Positions 1-5,087 of a DNA stretch of 5,087 nt are shown here, piece after piece. This DNA comes from a bacterium (GTDB lineage: Bacteria; Patescibacteriota; Gracilibacteria; JAUYGZ01), in the NCBI GenBank assembly GCA_030699855.1, contig JAUYKR010000060.1, positions 1 through 5,087 of the forward strand, given 5' to 3'. The position numbers and the translations under genes were made by a program. A model generated the notes under the pieces. The model saw only the letters and a program-made list of their open reading frames with translations. It ran no database searches and was not told the origin of the DNA. Every line of letters begins with the position of its first letter. Position 1 is the stretch's first letter.

Positions 1-62
1 ATTGAGGCCAGAATCAAGACGATGAGGGGAGTGAAGTCAAAGGCTAGTCTCAGAAATCTCAT
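1..62 (-). CDS. Possible 5' end of a small hydrophobic (YggT-like?) protein, cut by window edge
   Basis: Reading the minus strand from an ATG at 60-62 gives an open frame of about 20 residues to the window edge, beginning MRFLRLAFDFTPLIVLILAS. It overlaps the end of the truncated PLP-enzyme gene in another frame. A stop codon lies in frame a few codons upstream. The DFTPLIVLILA stretch is strongly hydrophobic and resembles the DFSPI-type membrane motif of YggT family proteins. In that family the motif usually sits near the end of a repeat, not at the very start, so this could equally be a gene remnant. The peptide is short and the resemblance rests on recall, so this is a weak call. Confidence 0.25.
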   Translation of the reverse strand, partial: MRFLRLAFDFTPLIVLILAS

Positions 63-612
63 CAAGATACTCTTTTACTTCAGGGACTACAAATGACGGA
101 CACAGGTTTTCTTTACAGTGCCCGGTGCTCAGGTAGTGGGCTTCGGGATTTTTTGGATTGTTATATTGGTTCACCCAATAACTGTCAGGAGTTTCTGCGG
201 CAATTCTTTTGGCGACGTTCACATAATATTCCGGTGAATCCGGCGGAGCAGAGGTGGGGGCAATAATAACTTCCGCGCCGTAGGCCCTGAGCGCGTTTTG
301 CTTTTCCTGGCTCACCTTGTCTAGCGCCACCAGGATGGCTTTGTAGCCCTTCATGGCCGCTATCATGGCCACGGCTGCGCCGGTGTTTCCGGAGGTCGCT
401 TCCACGATTGTCCCGCCAGGTTTCAGCAGACCGTTTTTTTCCGCATCGGCGATGATGTGGGAAACAATTCTATCCTTAATGCTGCCGCTGGGGTTGAAAA
501 ATTCCAGCTTGGCGTAGATGTTCACCAGGGGATTCGGACTCATGCTCTGGAGCCTCACCAGAGGTGTGTTTCCGATGCTGTCGAGGAGGTGATGGGCTGA
601 TGTGAGAGACAT
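37..612 (-). pseudogene. Truncated cysteine synthase / cystathionine beta-synthase-like PLP enzyme
   Basis: The 191-residue product is the N-terminal part of a fold-type II PLP enzyme of the cysteine synthase / cystathionine beta-synthase family, which performs beta-replacement on serine or O-acetylserine. Visible marks are IGNTPLVRL (13-21), the PLP lysine K46 in PSGSIKDR, the phosphate/substrate loop TSGNTG (73-78) and the NPEAHYLSTG block (155-164). The DSPEYYVNVAKR stretch looks more CBS-like than CysK-like. Family members usually run about 300 residues or more. Here homology stops at G164 (about position 121) and an unrelated 27-residue tail follows to the stop. The glycine-rich cofactor loop (GTGGT type) and the rest of the large domain are missing. 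Neither other frame after position 121 resumes the family sequence, so this looks like a deletion or rearrangement rather than a simple frameshift. The start ATG (610-612) has no clear ribosome binding site. It is divergent from the folate operon and probably unrelated to it. It is almost certainly inactive as a synthase. Confidence 0.75.
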
Positions 613-692
613 GGTGCCGCAGATGATGGTAAGAAAGTGCCTGGTTTTTATACGGGAATCAAGTAAACTCCTGAGCGTTGCTCTCCCATTGC
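613..692. promoter_or_regulatory. Divergent intergenic region, presumed promoter area for the folate operon
   Basis: These 80 bases separate two divergent genes, so the operon's promoter is expected here or just inside the minus-strand gene. An AT-rich core around 645-652 reads TATAAAAA on the minus strand, which could serve as a -10 for the PLP-enzyme gene. A TAAACT at 664-669 on the plus strand is a poor -10 candidate. Neither has a convincing -35 at normal spacing. I see no riboswitch fold or operator-like palindrome. The placement is by context only. Confidence 0.3.
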
Positions 693-1061
693 ATGCCCAC
701 CCTGCTTGTAACCAAAACCTTCGAATTTTCGGCCTCGCACTTCCTGACCAAATATCATGGCAAGTGCGAGCATCTCCACGGTCATAACTACACCCTGGAA
801 GTCAGTGTGGTCGGGAAGGTTAGGAGCGACGACCTGGTCGAGGACTTCGTGGTGATTAAGGATATTGTAAAAGAAAAAATTATGAGCCAGATCGATCATA
901 CTCACCTCAATGATCGTTTCGAAAATCCTTCGGCGGAAGTGGTGGCGGTGTGGATCTGGGAACAGTTGGAAAAAGATTTGAACTTGTACGAAATCAAGCT
1001 GTGGGAAACCTCAAATAGTTTTGTCACTTACCGCGGACCAGATGGATTCCATCGTCCTTAA
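693..1061 (+). CDS. queD: 6-pyruvoyl-tetrahydropterin synthase family (COG0720), predicted dual PTPS-I/III
   Basis: This 122-residue tunnel-fold enzyme acts on 7,8-dihydroneopterin triphosphate. Zinc ligands are H16 (in SASH) and the HGH histidines H29 and H31. The D68-H69 pair lies in IDHTHLND, and the pterin-anchoring glutamate is E105 in WETSNSF. The active-site stretch reads C25-E26-H-L-H-G-H. It therefore satisfies both CxxxHGH (queuosine-pathway PTPS-I/QueD, making 6-carboxy-tetrahydropterin) and ExxHGH (PTPS-III, making 6-hydroxymethyl-7,8-dihydropterin for folate). Enzymes with both have been described as dual PTPS-I/III. As first gene of a folate operon that contains folE and folK but no folB, the folate role is the likelier main one, with a queuosine role possible. 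I chose the ATG at 693 because family homology begins at once; a TTG at 678 would add five residues. No clear ribosome binding site precedes either. The end overlaps folK by 20 bases. Confidence 0.9.
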   Translation: MPTLLVTKTFEFSASHFLTKYHGKCEHLHGHNYTLEVSVVGKVRSDDLVEDFVVIKDIVKEKIMSQIDHTHLNDRFENPSAEVVAVWIWEQLEKDLNLYEIKLWETSNSFVTYRGPDGFHRP

Positions 1062-1560
1062 TTTTGGTACCAATGTCGGCAAGCGCGAGCAGAACCTTCT
1101 TCAGGCTCAAAAGTTGCTGATGAAGTCCGGTATCAGCATTATAAGGACCTCCTCCGTCTATGAAACGGAGCCCTTTGGGTACAGCGATCAGCCATTTTTC
1201 CTGAATCAGGTTTTGATTGTTGCCACCACCTTGACACCGAAAGGTCTGCTCAAAACCTGTTTGGAAGTGGAAGATACCATGGGGCGAATACGAACGATCA
1301 AAGACGGCCCGAGAATTATCGACATCGACCTCCTGTATTATCACAGTGAGGTGGTGAACGACGAAGATCTTCAGCTTCCGCATCCCGGCATTCCTACCCG
1401 CCGCGCGGTCTTGACGCCGTTGGCGCAACTCATCGCAGACCAGATTGATCCCCAGTCGGGCAAAACGATCGCCCAGCTTGTTGACGAATGCCCAGATACG
1501 CTTATAGTTAAACCCCATCAAAACTCGGGAGCACTCTCGAGTTTTGATCCTGAGCATTAA
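1042..1560 (+). CDS. folK: 2-amino-4-hydroxy-6-hydroxymethyldihydropteridine diphosphokinase (HPPK)
   Basis: FolK transfers pyrophosphate from ATP to 6-hydroxymethyl-7,8-dihydropterin, activating it for FolP. The 172-residue product has the expected blocks in order: N-terminal strand VLNFGTNVGKRE (5-16; the usual form is GLGSNLGDR), SSVYETEPFG (37-46), QPFFLNQV (50-57), and the family signature DGPRIIDIDLL (88-98). In that signature R91 is the ATP-contacting arginine and D94/D96 are the magnesium ligands. LPHPGIPTRR (112-121) and LTPLAQL (124-130) follow. The last 15 or so residues are a non-conserved tail that encodes a strong RNA stem-loop (1517-1548). Start: the ATG at 1042 puts the first conserved strand at residue 4; a TTG at 1021 in the same frame would add seven residues and lengthen the overlap with the upstream gene. 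The 20-base overlap with the PTPS gene suggests coupled translation and fits the enzyme's place immediately after it in the pathway. Confidence 0.95.
   Translation: MDSIVLNFGTNVGKREQNLLQAQKLLMKSGISIIRTSSVYETEPFGYSDQPFFLNQVLIVATTLTPKGLLKTCLEVEDTMGRIRTIKDGPRIIDIDLLYYHSEVVNDEDLQLPHPGIPTRRAVLTPLAQLIADQIDPQSGKTIAQLVDECPDTLIVKPHQNSGALSSFDPEH
1517..1548 (+). other. Strong stem-loop at the end of folK, upstream of folE
   Basis: ATCAAAACTCG (1517-1527) and CGAGTTTTGAT (1538-1548) are a perfect 11-base inverted repeat. In RNA the stem extends inward by G-U, G-C and A-U pairs to close a four-base loop (1531-1534), giving 14 paired positions. It lies inside folK, covering codons 159-169 of the non-conserved tail, and ends 37 bases before the folE ATG. 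No run of T follows directly (the nearest is TTTT at 1563-1566), so it is not a classic intrinsic terminator. A role in mRNA stability, RNase processing or partial attenuation between folK and folE is inference. Confidence 0.6.
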
Positions 1561-1585
1561 CCTTTTATTCAGTTTCAACCGAAGG

Positions 1586-2152
1586 ATGAATAACCCTCCC
1601 ATTCCAGAATCGGTTTTTAAGGACTGGATTCGCTTTCTCGGCGATGATCCAGAGCGCGAGGGGCTTAGAGATACCTACCTTCGCTTTGTTGAGAGCCGCC
1701 AGGAGCTGATGTCTGGTTACAAAGTTGATCCAAAGTCCTTGATTACCTTGTTCGACGCCGAAGGCTTCGACGAAATGATTATTTGTCGCGACATCGACTT
1801 CTTCTCCACCTGTGAACATCACCTGCTGCCTTTTTCCGGTCGGGCCCACATCGGTTACATCCCCAAGGACAGTATTGTCGGGCTTTCCAAATTTTCCCGG
1901 GTTGTCGACGCCTTCGCCAAGCGCATGCAGAACCAGGAGCGTTTGACCACTCAGATCGCCAACTTTTTTCAGGAAACTCTCAAGCCCCAAGGGCTCGGCG
2001 TCATTCTGGAGGCCGAGCATTTTTGCATCAAGTCCCGTGGGGCCGACAAGCAGAACTCCCTGGTCACAACCTCCGCGTTCAGAGGCGGATTCAAAAACTT
2101 GCCGGAGACCAGAGCGGAATTCCTCAACCTTATCGCCAAAGCGAAGTTATGA
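1586..2152 (+). CDS. folE: GTP cyclohydrolase I
   Basis: FolE converts GTP to 7,8-dihydroneopterin triphosphate and formate, the first step of folate synthesis. The 188-residue product is a zinc-type (FolE1) enzyme. Zinc ligands are C76 and H79 in STCEHHLLPFSG and C147 in EAEHFCIKSRG. The partner histidines H78 and H145 correspond to the catalytic pair. The substrate-site block IVGLSKFSRVVDAF and the QNQERLTTQI helix (117-124) are intact, and DPEREGLRDT (21-30) matches the family's N-terminal DxxREGLxDT region. Length is normal for the compact form, with a short N-terminus. Start: the ATG at 1586 begins just ahead of the conserved region; a GAAGG lies directly against it, too close to act as a normal ribosome binding site, and an in-frame TTG at 1544 would reach back into folK and the stem-loop. 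It follows folK after 25 bases and ends in a 4-base ATGA overlap with pabB. Its product feeds the PTPS enzyme encoded upstream. Confidence 0.96.
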   Translation: MNNPPIPESVFKDWIRFLGDDPEREGLRDTYLRFVESRQELMSGYKVDPKSLITLFDAEGFDEMIICRDIDFFSTCEHHLLPFSGRAHIGYIPKDSIVGLSKFSRVVDAFAKRMQNQERLTTQIANFFQETLKPQGLGVILEAEHFCIKSRGADKQNSLVTTSAFRGGFKNLPETRAEFLNLIAKAKL

Positions 2153-3450
2153 CACCATGCATTCAGCAGCTTGATCTGGAGTTGACTCCCGCCCAGCTGT
2201 TTTCTCGCTTAAAAGACGAGCTACGACAGCTGGTATTTTTGAGCAGTGATGGGACTGTCGATAGTCGCTGGAGCATACTCTGCTGGAATCCCAGTCTGAC
2301 TCTTTCTTCCGATGGAGAAAAAGCCTTTATGAATGGCGCTGTTTCTGACAGGCCTTTCCCTGAACTTTTTGCAGAAGAGCTGGAGAGGCGCAGGACGAAG
2401 GTGAGGTCAGACCTTCCCTTTGTCGGCGGCGCCATCGGCGCCATTGATTACGAGGCTGGCTATCAATTTCTTGGTTTACCGCATACGTTGACGGGCAAAA
2501 AGCTGATTGAATTTTCTTTTTATGATCAAGCCCTGTTGTATGACCATCAAGAAAAGCGTTGGTTCGCAGTGGGGGAATCGATTGCTGAGCAAGTGCAGAA
2601 TGTCGTAGCCGAGAATTCATCTGAAGTCGCAGAGATACAGCTCTCGCTTGTGCCCGCATGGAGCAAGGAGCAGTATGGTTCAACTTTCTCAAAATTGAAA
2701 GAATTCATCAGTCTTGGAGAGATCTACCAGGCTTGTCTTACCTTCCCATTTTTCGAGGATCCAAGCGAGGACCCCAGGTGTCTTTTCTCTCGGCTTCTCA
2801 GCCGCAACCCGGCACCCATGGCAGCCTACCTGGAACAGACTGAGAGGAAAATTCTCAGCCTGTCACCGGAACGATTTCTGCACTGGGATGGCAAGCAGCT
2901 GGAAGCGAAACCGATAAAGGGAACCAGACCGAGGGGTATCACGCCTGAGGAGGATGACCGTCTTATGCGGGAACTCCTAGGCGATGAAAAGGAGAGAGCG
3001 GAGTTGAACATGATTACTGACTTGCTTCGCAATGATTTGGCTCGAGTTTCCAAGCCGGGTACAGTCCAAGTCCAAGAGAGCTGTGTCGTTCAAGCATGCC
3101 CGACCGTCTGGCATACCTATTCTCATATTACTTCCCAGACGAAAGATGGCATGACCCCCTGGCAGATTGTAGAAGCCACTTTTCCGGGCGGTTCCATCAG
3201 CGGTTGTCCCAAGAGAAGGGCCGTAGAAATTCTCCCTGACCTTGAAGGATCTGATCGAGGTATTTATACCGGCTGCATCGGCTACATCAGCGATCACGGA
3301 AAGATGGACTTGAGTATCGCCATTCGCACCATTGAACAGTATGGCGGTCGCCTGCAGGCTTCATTCGGCGGCGGGATCGTGTATGATTCCATAGGTGAGT
3401 GCGAATATCAGGAGTGCTTTGATAAGGCCAAGAATTTTTTGAGATTATGA
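2149..3450 (+). CDS. pabB: Aminodeoxychorismate synthase component I
   Basis: PabB makes 4-amino-4-deoxychorismate from chorismate and ammonia, the first step to p-aminobenzoate. The 433-residue protein has the N-terminal beta-sandwich region (including FVGGAIGAIDYEAGY, 91-105) and the C-terminal chorismate-binding domain. Key blocks are GEIYQACLTFPF (190-201), SPERF (239-243), PIKGTRPRG (255-263), MITDLLRNDLARV (288-300), FPGGSISGCPKRRAVEI (345-361) and a C-terminal FGGGIVYDS...EYQEC block (406-423). K257 in PIKGT is the lysine that marks aminodeoxychorismate synthase; anthranilate synthase has alanine there (PIAGT). This supports pabB over trpE, as does the flanking pabC and folP. No glutaminase domain is fused and no pabA is in the window, so ammonia must come from a PabA/TrpG encoded elsewhere or from free ammonia. 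Start: the ATG at 2149 overlaps the folE stop as ATGA. Upstream in-frame codons would run 42 residues back into folE and match nothing. It ends in another ATGA overlap with pabC. Confidence 0.95.
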   Translation: MTPCIQQLDLELTPAQLFSRLKDELRQLVFLSSDGTVDSRWSILCWNPSLTLSSDGEKAFMNGAVSDRPFPELFAEELERRRTKVRSDLPFVGGAIGAIDYEAGYQFLGLPHTLTGKKLIEFSFYDQALLYDHQEKRWFAVGESIAEQVQNVVAENSSEVAEIQLSLVPAWSKEQYGSTFSKLKEFISLGEIYQACLTFPFFEDPSEDPRCLFSRLLSRNPAPMAAYLEQTERKILSLSPERFLHWDGKQLEAKPIKGTRPRGITPEEDDRLMRELLGDEKERAELNMITDLLRNDLARVSKPGTVQVQESCVVQACPTVWHTYSHITSQTKDGMTPWQIVEATFPGGSISGCPKRRAVEILPDLEGSDRGIYTGCIGYISDHGKMDLSIAIRTIEQYGGRLQASFGGGIVYDSIGECEYQECFDKAKNFLRL

Positions 3451-4250
3451 CCGGGAAAGGGATTTCAATTTTCTTGCTGCAAAAAGTCGTGTTCAAACTT
3501 TTTTCCAAAAACGGTCAGCGTTTGATTCAGGAGCCTCGGTTTAGGCCGCAGGGTATGGTGTTTAGCTCCCTGCGGACTTACAAGAGCAAGCCTGCCTTTC
3601 TCGACGAGCATCTGGACCGCCTGCTGGAATCTGCGCTTCTCATTGGTTTTGATCTTATTTACCCGCTCGATCAGATCAGGAGCTGGGTTTTGGATCTTGC
3701 AGGGCAGGCTGAGTATGACCCTCAGTTTCTCCGTATCATGGCATCGTCGGACGGGGATATTTTTGTTCTTTCCCGGCCGCTTGTTTTTGACCAAGCTCTT
3801 TATCAGGGTGTTAAGAGCATTACTTTTTTCGGAGAGCGAAAAAATGTGAAGGCAAAGCTCTACAACCCGCCTGTCATCGAGAAGGCTCGCCAGGCCGCCG
3901 AGCGGGCCGGGGTCTACGAGGCTCTGTTGATCAACCGCCGGCGAGAAATCACCGAAGGCGCTTGGTCCAATATCTTCTGGGCCAAGGATGGAATCCTCCA
4001 CTGGTGTGATGATGCTCTGTCCGGAATCACCCAAAGCCATGTGCTGCAATTGGCAGAGCGGGAGGGGATTAAAACTTGTGAAGCAGTTCTCCCACTTGCT
4101 CAGCTCAGCTTCATTGACGAATTGTTTCTTACTCAAACCAGCAAGGGGATCGTTCCCATCATCCAAGTTGATCGGCAGATTGTTGCCGATGGTAAGCCGG
4201 GAGTAATCACCCAGAAGCTGATGAAAGCCTTTCAAGATCTGGTTTCATGA
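3447..4250 (+). CDS. pabC: Aminodeoxychorismate lyase (class IV PLP enzyme)
   Basis: PabC releases pyruvate from aminodeoxychorismate to give p-aminobenzoate. The 267-residue product belongs to the class IV aminotransferase fold. Visible marks are FLDEHLDRLLESA (51-63), a lysine in NVKAKLYN (K135 by alignment with related enzymes, K137 as alternative) as the PLP Schiff-base residue, YEALLINRRREITEGAWSNIF (157-177) with E170, LSGITQSHVL (191-200) and LTQTSKGIVPII (228-239). The N-terminus is unusual: the common DRGxxYGDGxFE region is reduced to RPQGMVFSSLR (33-43), and about 20 leading residues match nothing I know. Related family members include branched-chain and D-amino-acid transaminases, which these residues alone do not exclude. 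The position directly after pabB and before folP, with ATGA overlaps at both ends (3447-3450 and 4247-4250), makes the lyase assignment strong. No clear ribosome binding site precedes the start, so translation probably depends on coupling to pabB. Confidence 0.88.
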   Translation: MTGKGISIFLLQKVVFKLFSKNGQRLIQEPRFRPQGMVFSSLRTYKSKPAFLDEHLDRLLESALLIGFDLIYPLDQIRSWVLDLAGQAEYDPQFLRIMASSDGDIFVLSRPLVFDQALYQGVKSITFFGERKNVKAKLYNPPVIEKARQAAERAGVYEALLINRRREITEGAWSNIFWAKDGILHWCDDALSGITQSHVLQLAEREGIKTCEAVLPLAQLSFIDELFLTQTSKGIVPIIQVDRQIVADGKPGVITQKLMKAFQDLVS

Positions 4251-5029
4251 AGACACTCGACTTTCACAAGCCGCTCCTGATGGGGATCCTCAACCTTACT
4301 CCCGACTCCTTTTCCGATGGAGGAAAGTACGGCGATCCTCAAGCCGCGCTCAGGCACCTCCAACAGCTCCTTGACGAAGGAGCGGATATGATCGACATCG
4401 GTGCCGAGTCCACTTTCGGGCCGGAGGCGCAGGTCAGCGCGGATGAAGAGTGGAGCCGGCTTGAGCCAATTCTTTCTCAGATTGATTTTAAGAGAGTCTT
4501 CGTTTCCGTCGATACCCACAAGGCAGAAGTGGCGGAAAAGGCGCTCCGGGTGGGCGTGCAAATGATTAACGATGTAACTGCTCTGCGAGGCGACAGCCAT
4601 ATGATCGAAGTTCTACTCAAGCATAGGCCATATGTCTGCCTGATGTTTTCCGCCTACAATACTCCCTACGCGGGCAGGGAAGCGAGGCAGTACGATGACG
4701 TCATCAAATCCATCAAAATTTTTCTCAGGGCGCAAACCGAACTCCTGATCAGCGCGGGTTTCCCGCGCGACAGAATCATCCTTGATCCCGGTTTAGGCTT
4801 TTTCCTCAGCTCCGATCCAGGCCCCAGCTGGGAGGTCATCGACCGGCTGGCGGAGCTAAAGGAGCTGGGGTTTCCCATTCTCATCGGTCCTTCCATGAAG
4901 TCCTTTCTCGGCGGAGAAATACGGGATCGTTTGCCGAAGAGCTTGGAAGCAGGCAAAAAGTGCCTTCAAAACGGGGCAAACATCATACGAATGCATGAGG
5001 TGGGAAAGTACCGGCACCAGCTGTTTTAA
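4247..5029 (+). CDS. folP: Dihydropteroate synthase, divergent
   Basis: FolP condenses 6-hydroxymethyl-7,8-dihydropterin pyrophosphate with p-aminobenzoate to form dihydropteroate, joining the operon's two branches; it is the sulfonamide target. The 260-residue TIM-barrel protein keeps MGILNLTPDSFSDGG (12-26), IDIGAEST (49-56), VSVDTHKAEVA (86-96), MINDVTALR (106-114), DPGLGF (180-185) and the closing IIRMHEV (246-252). Length is normal. Several usually invariant positions differ. ESTRPGA is ESTFGPE, so F57 replaces the loop arginine. The MHMxG segment is MFSAYNTP (133-140). The GFGK segment is GFFLSSDPGPS (184-194). SRKS is SMKS (216-219), which keeps the lysine but loses the arginine. A divergent but functional subgroup is likelier than decay, because the frame is open, both ends are intact and the gene sits directly after pabC with an ATGA overlap. 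Another pterin-binding enzyme such as a methyltransferase is unlikely in this context. Confidence 0.9.
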   Translation: MKTLDFHKPLLMGILNLTPDSFSDGGKYGDPQAALRHLQQLLDEGADMIDIGAESTFGPEAQVSADEEWSRLEPILSQIDFKRVFVSVDTHKAEVAEKALRVGVQMINDVTALRGDSHMIEVLLKHRPYVCLMFSAYNTPYAGREARQYDDVIKSIKIFLRAQTELLISAGFPRDRIILDPGLGFFLSSDPGPSWEVIDRLAELKELGFPILIGPSMKSFLGGEIRDRLPKSLEAGKKCLQNGANIIRMHEVGKYRHQLF

Positions 5030-5087
5030 ATCGCAGCTTTTCCTGTACACTCTTAGCGTTTTCAACGGTATGCAAAATAAGTTTTCC

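Noticed and set aside
602..787. Short plus-strand frame running into the PTPS gene
   Set aside because: It overlaps the PTPS gene in another frame, has no recognisable sequence and no ribosome binding site.
1024..1602. 192-codon open frame on the minus strand opposite folK
   Set aside because: It mirrors folK and its translation has no family features; folK itself is well supported.
2427..2442. Tandem GGCGCCAT repeat
   Set aside because: It encodes the GAIGAI part of a conserved PabB block, so protein sequence explains it.
2149..3450. Assignment as anthranilate synthase (trpE)
   Set aside because: PIKGT carries lysine where anthranilate synthase has alanine, and the neighbours are pabC and folP.
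3465..4235. 256-codon open frame on the minus strand opposite pabC
   Set aside because: It lies wholly within pabC, whose protein has clear family motifs. The antisense translation shows no recognisable domain and no start context, so it is a shadow frame.
5019..5041. Weak hairpin (AGCTG/CAGCT) followed by a few T after folP, as a terminator
   Set aside because: The stem is only five pairs with a ten-base loop and the T-run is short, so it could easily arise by chance.
5070..5087. Possible start of a further gene (ATG at 5070, six codons to the edge)
   Set aside because: Six codons with no clear ribosome binding site cannot be told from chance. The operon may or may not continue beyond the window.

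Overview
The window holds one compact bacterial folate (dihydropteroate) biosynthesis operon on the plus strand, positions 693 to 5029. It is preceded by a divergently oriented, truncated PLP-enzyme gene on the minus strand (37-612). Base composition looks balanced (roughly half GC, judged by eye). Every gene is a standard bacterial housekeeping family. The sequence alone does not fix the lineage; a bacterium with tightly packed operons is all I can support.

Layout. Positions 1-62 may hold the start of a small hydrophobic protein on the minus strand. Positions 37-612 hold the N-terminal half of a cysteine synthase / cystathionine beta-synthase-like enzyme whose catalytic C-terminal half is missing. 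An 80-base gap (613-692) separates it from the operon: a 6-pyruvoyl-tetrahydropterin synthase family gene (693-1061), folK (1042-1560), folE (1586-2152), pabB (2149-3450), pabC (3447-4250) and folP (4247-5029). The last three junctions are all 4-base ATGA stop/start overlaps. The first pair overlaps by 20 bases. Only folK-folE has a gap (25 bases), and a strong stem-loop lies just before it, inside the end of folK. The last 58 bases after folP hold nothing I can support. No stretch over 300 bases lacks a gene.

How the genes work together. FolE turns GTP into 7,8-dihydroneopterin triphosphate. The PTPS-family enzyme carries a CExxHGH motif that combines the signatures of queuosine-type and folate-type PTPS enzymes. 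It can therefore be predicted to make 6-hydroxymethyl-7,8-dihydropterin directly, replacing the absent folB and the dihydroneopterin triphosphate phosphatase. FolK activates that product with pyrophosphate. PabB and PabC convert chorismate into p-aminobenzoate, although the glutaminase partner PabA is not in the window. FolP joins the two branches into dihydropteroate. FolC and dihydrofolate reductase would have to lie elsewhere.

No unknown system is visible. The points most worth a second look are the dual-motif PTPS in place of FolB, a divergent FolP with several substitutions at normally conserved positions, the 14-bp stem-loop at the folK-folE junction, and the abrupt truncation of the PLP enzyme.
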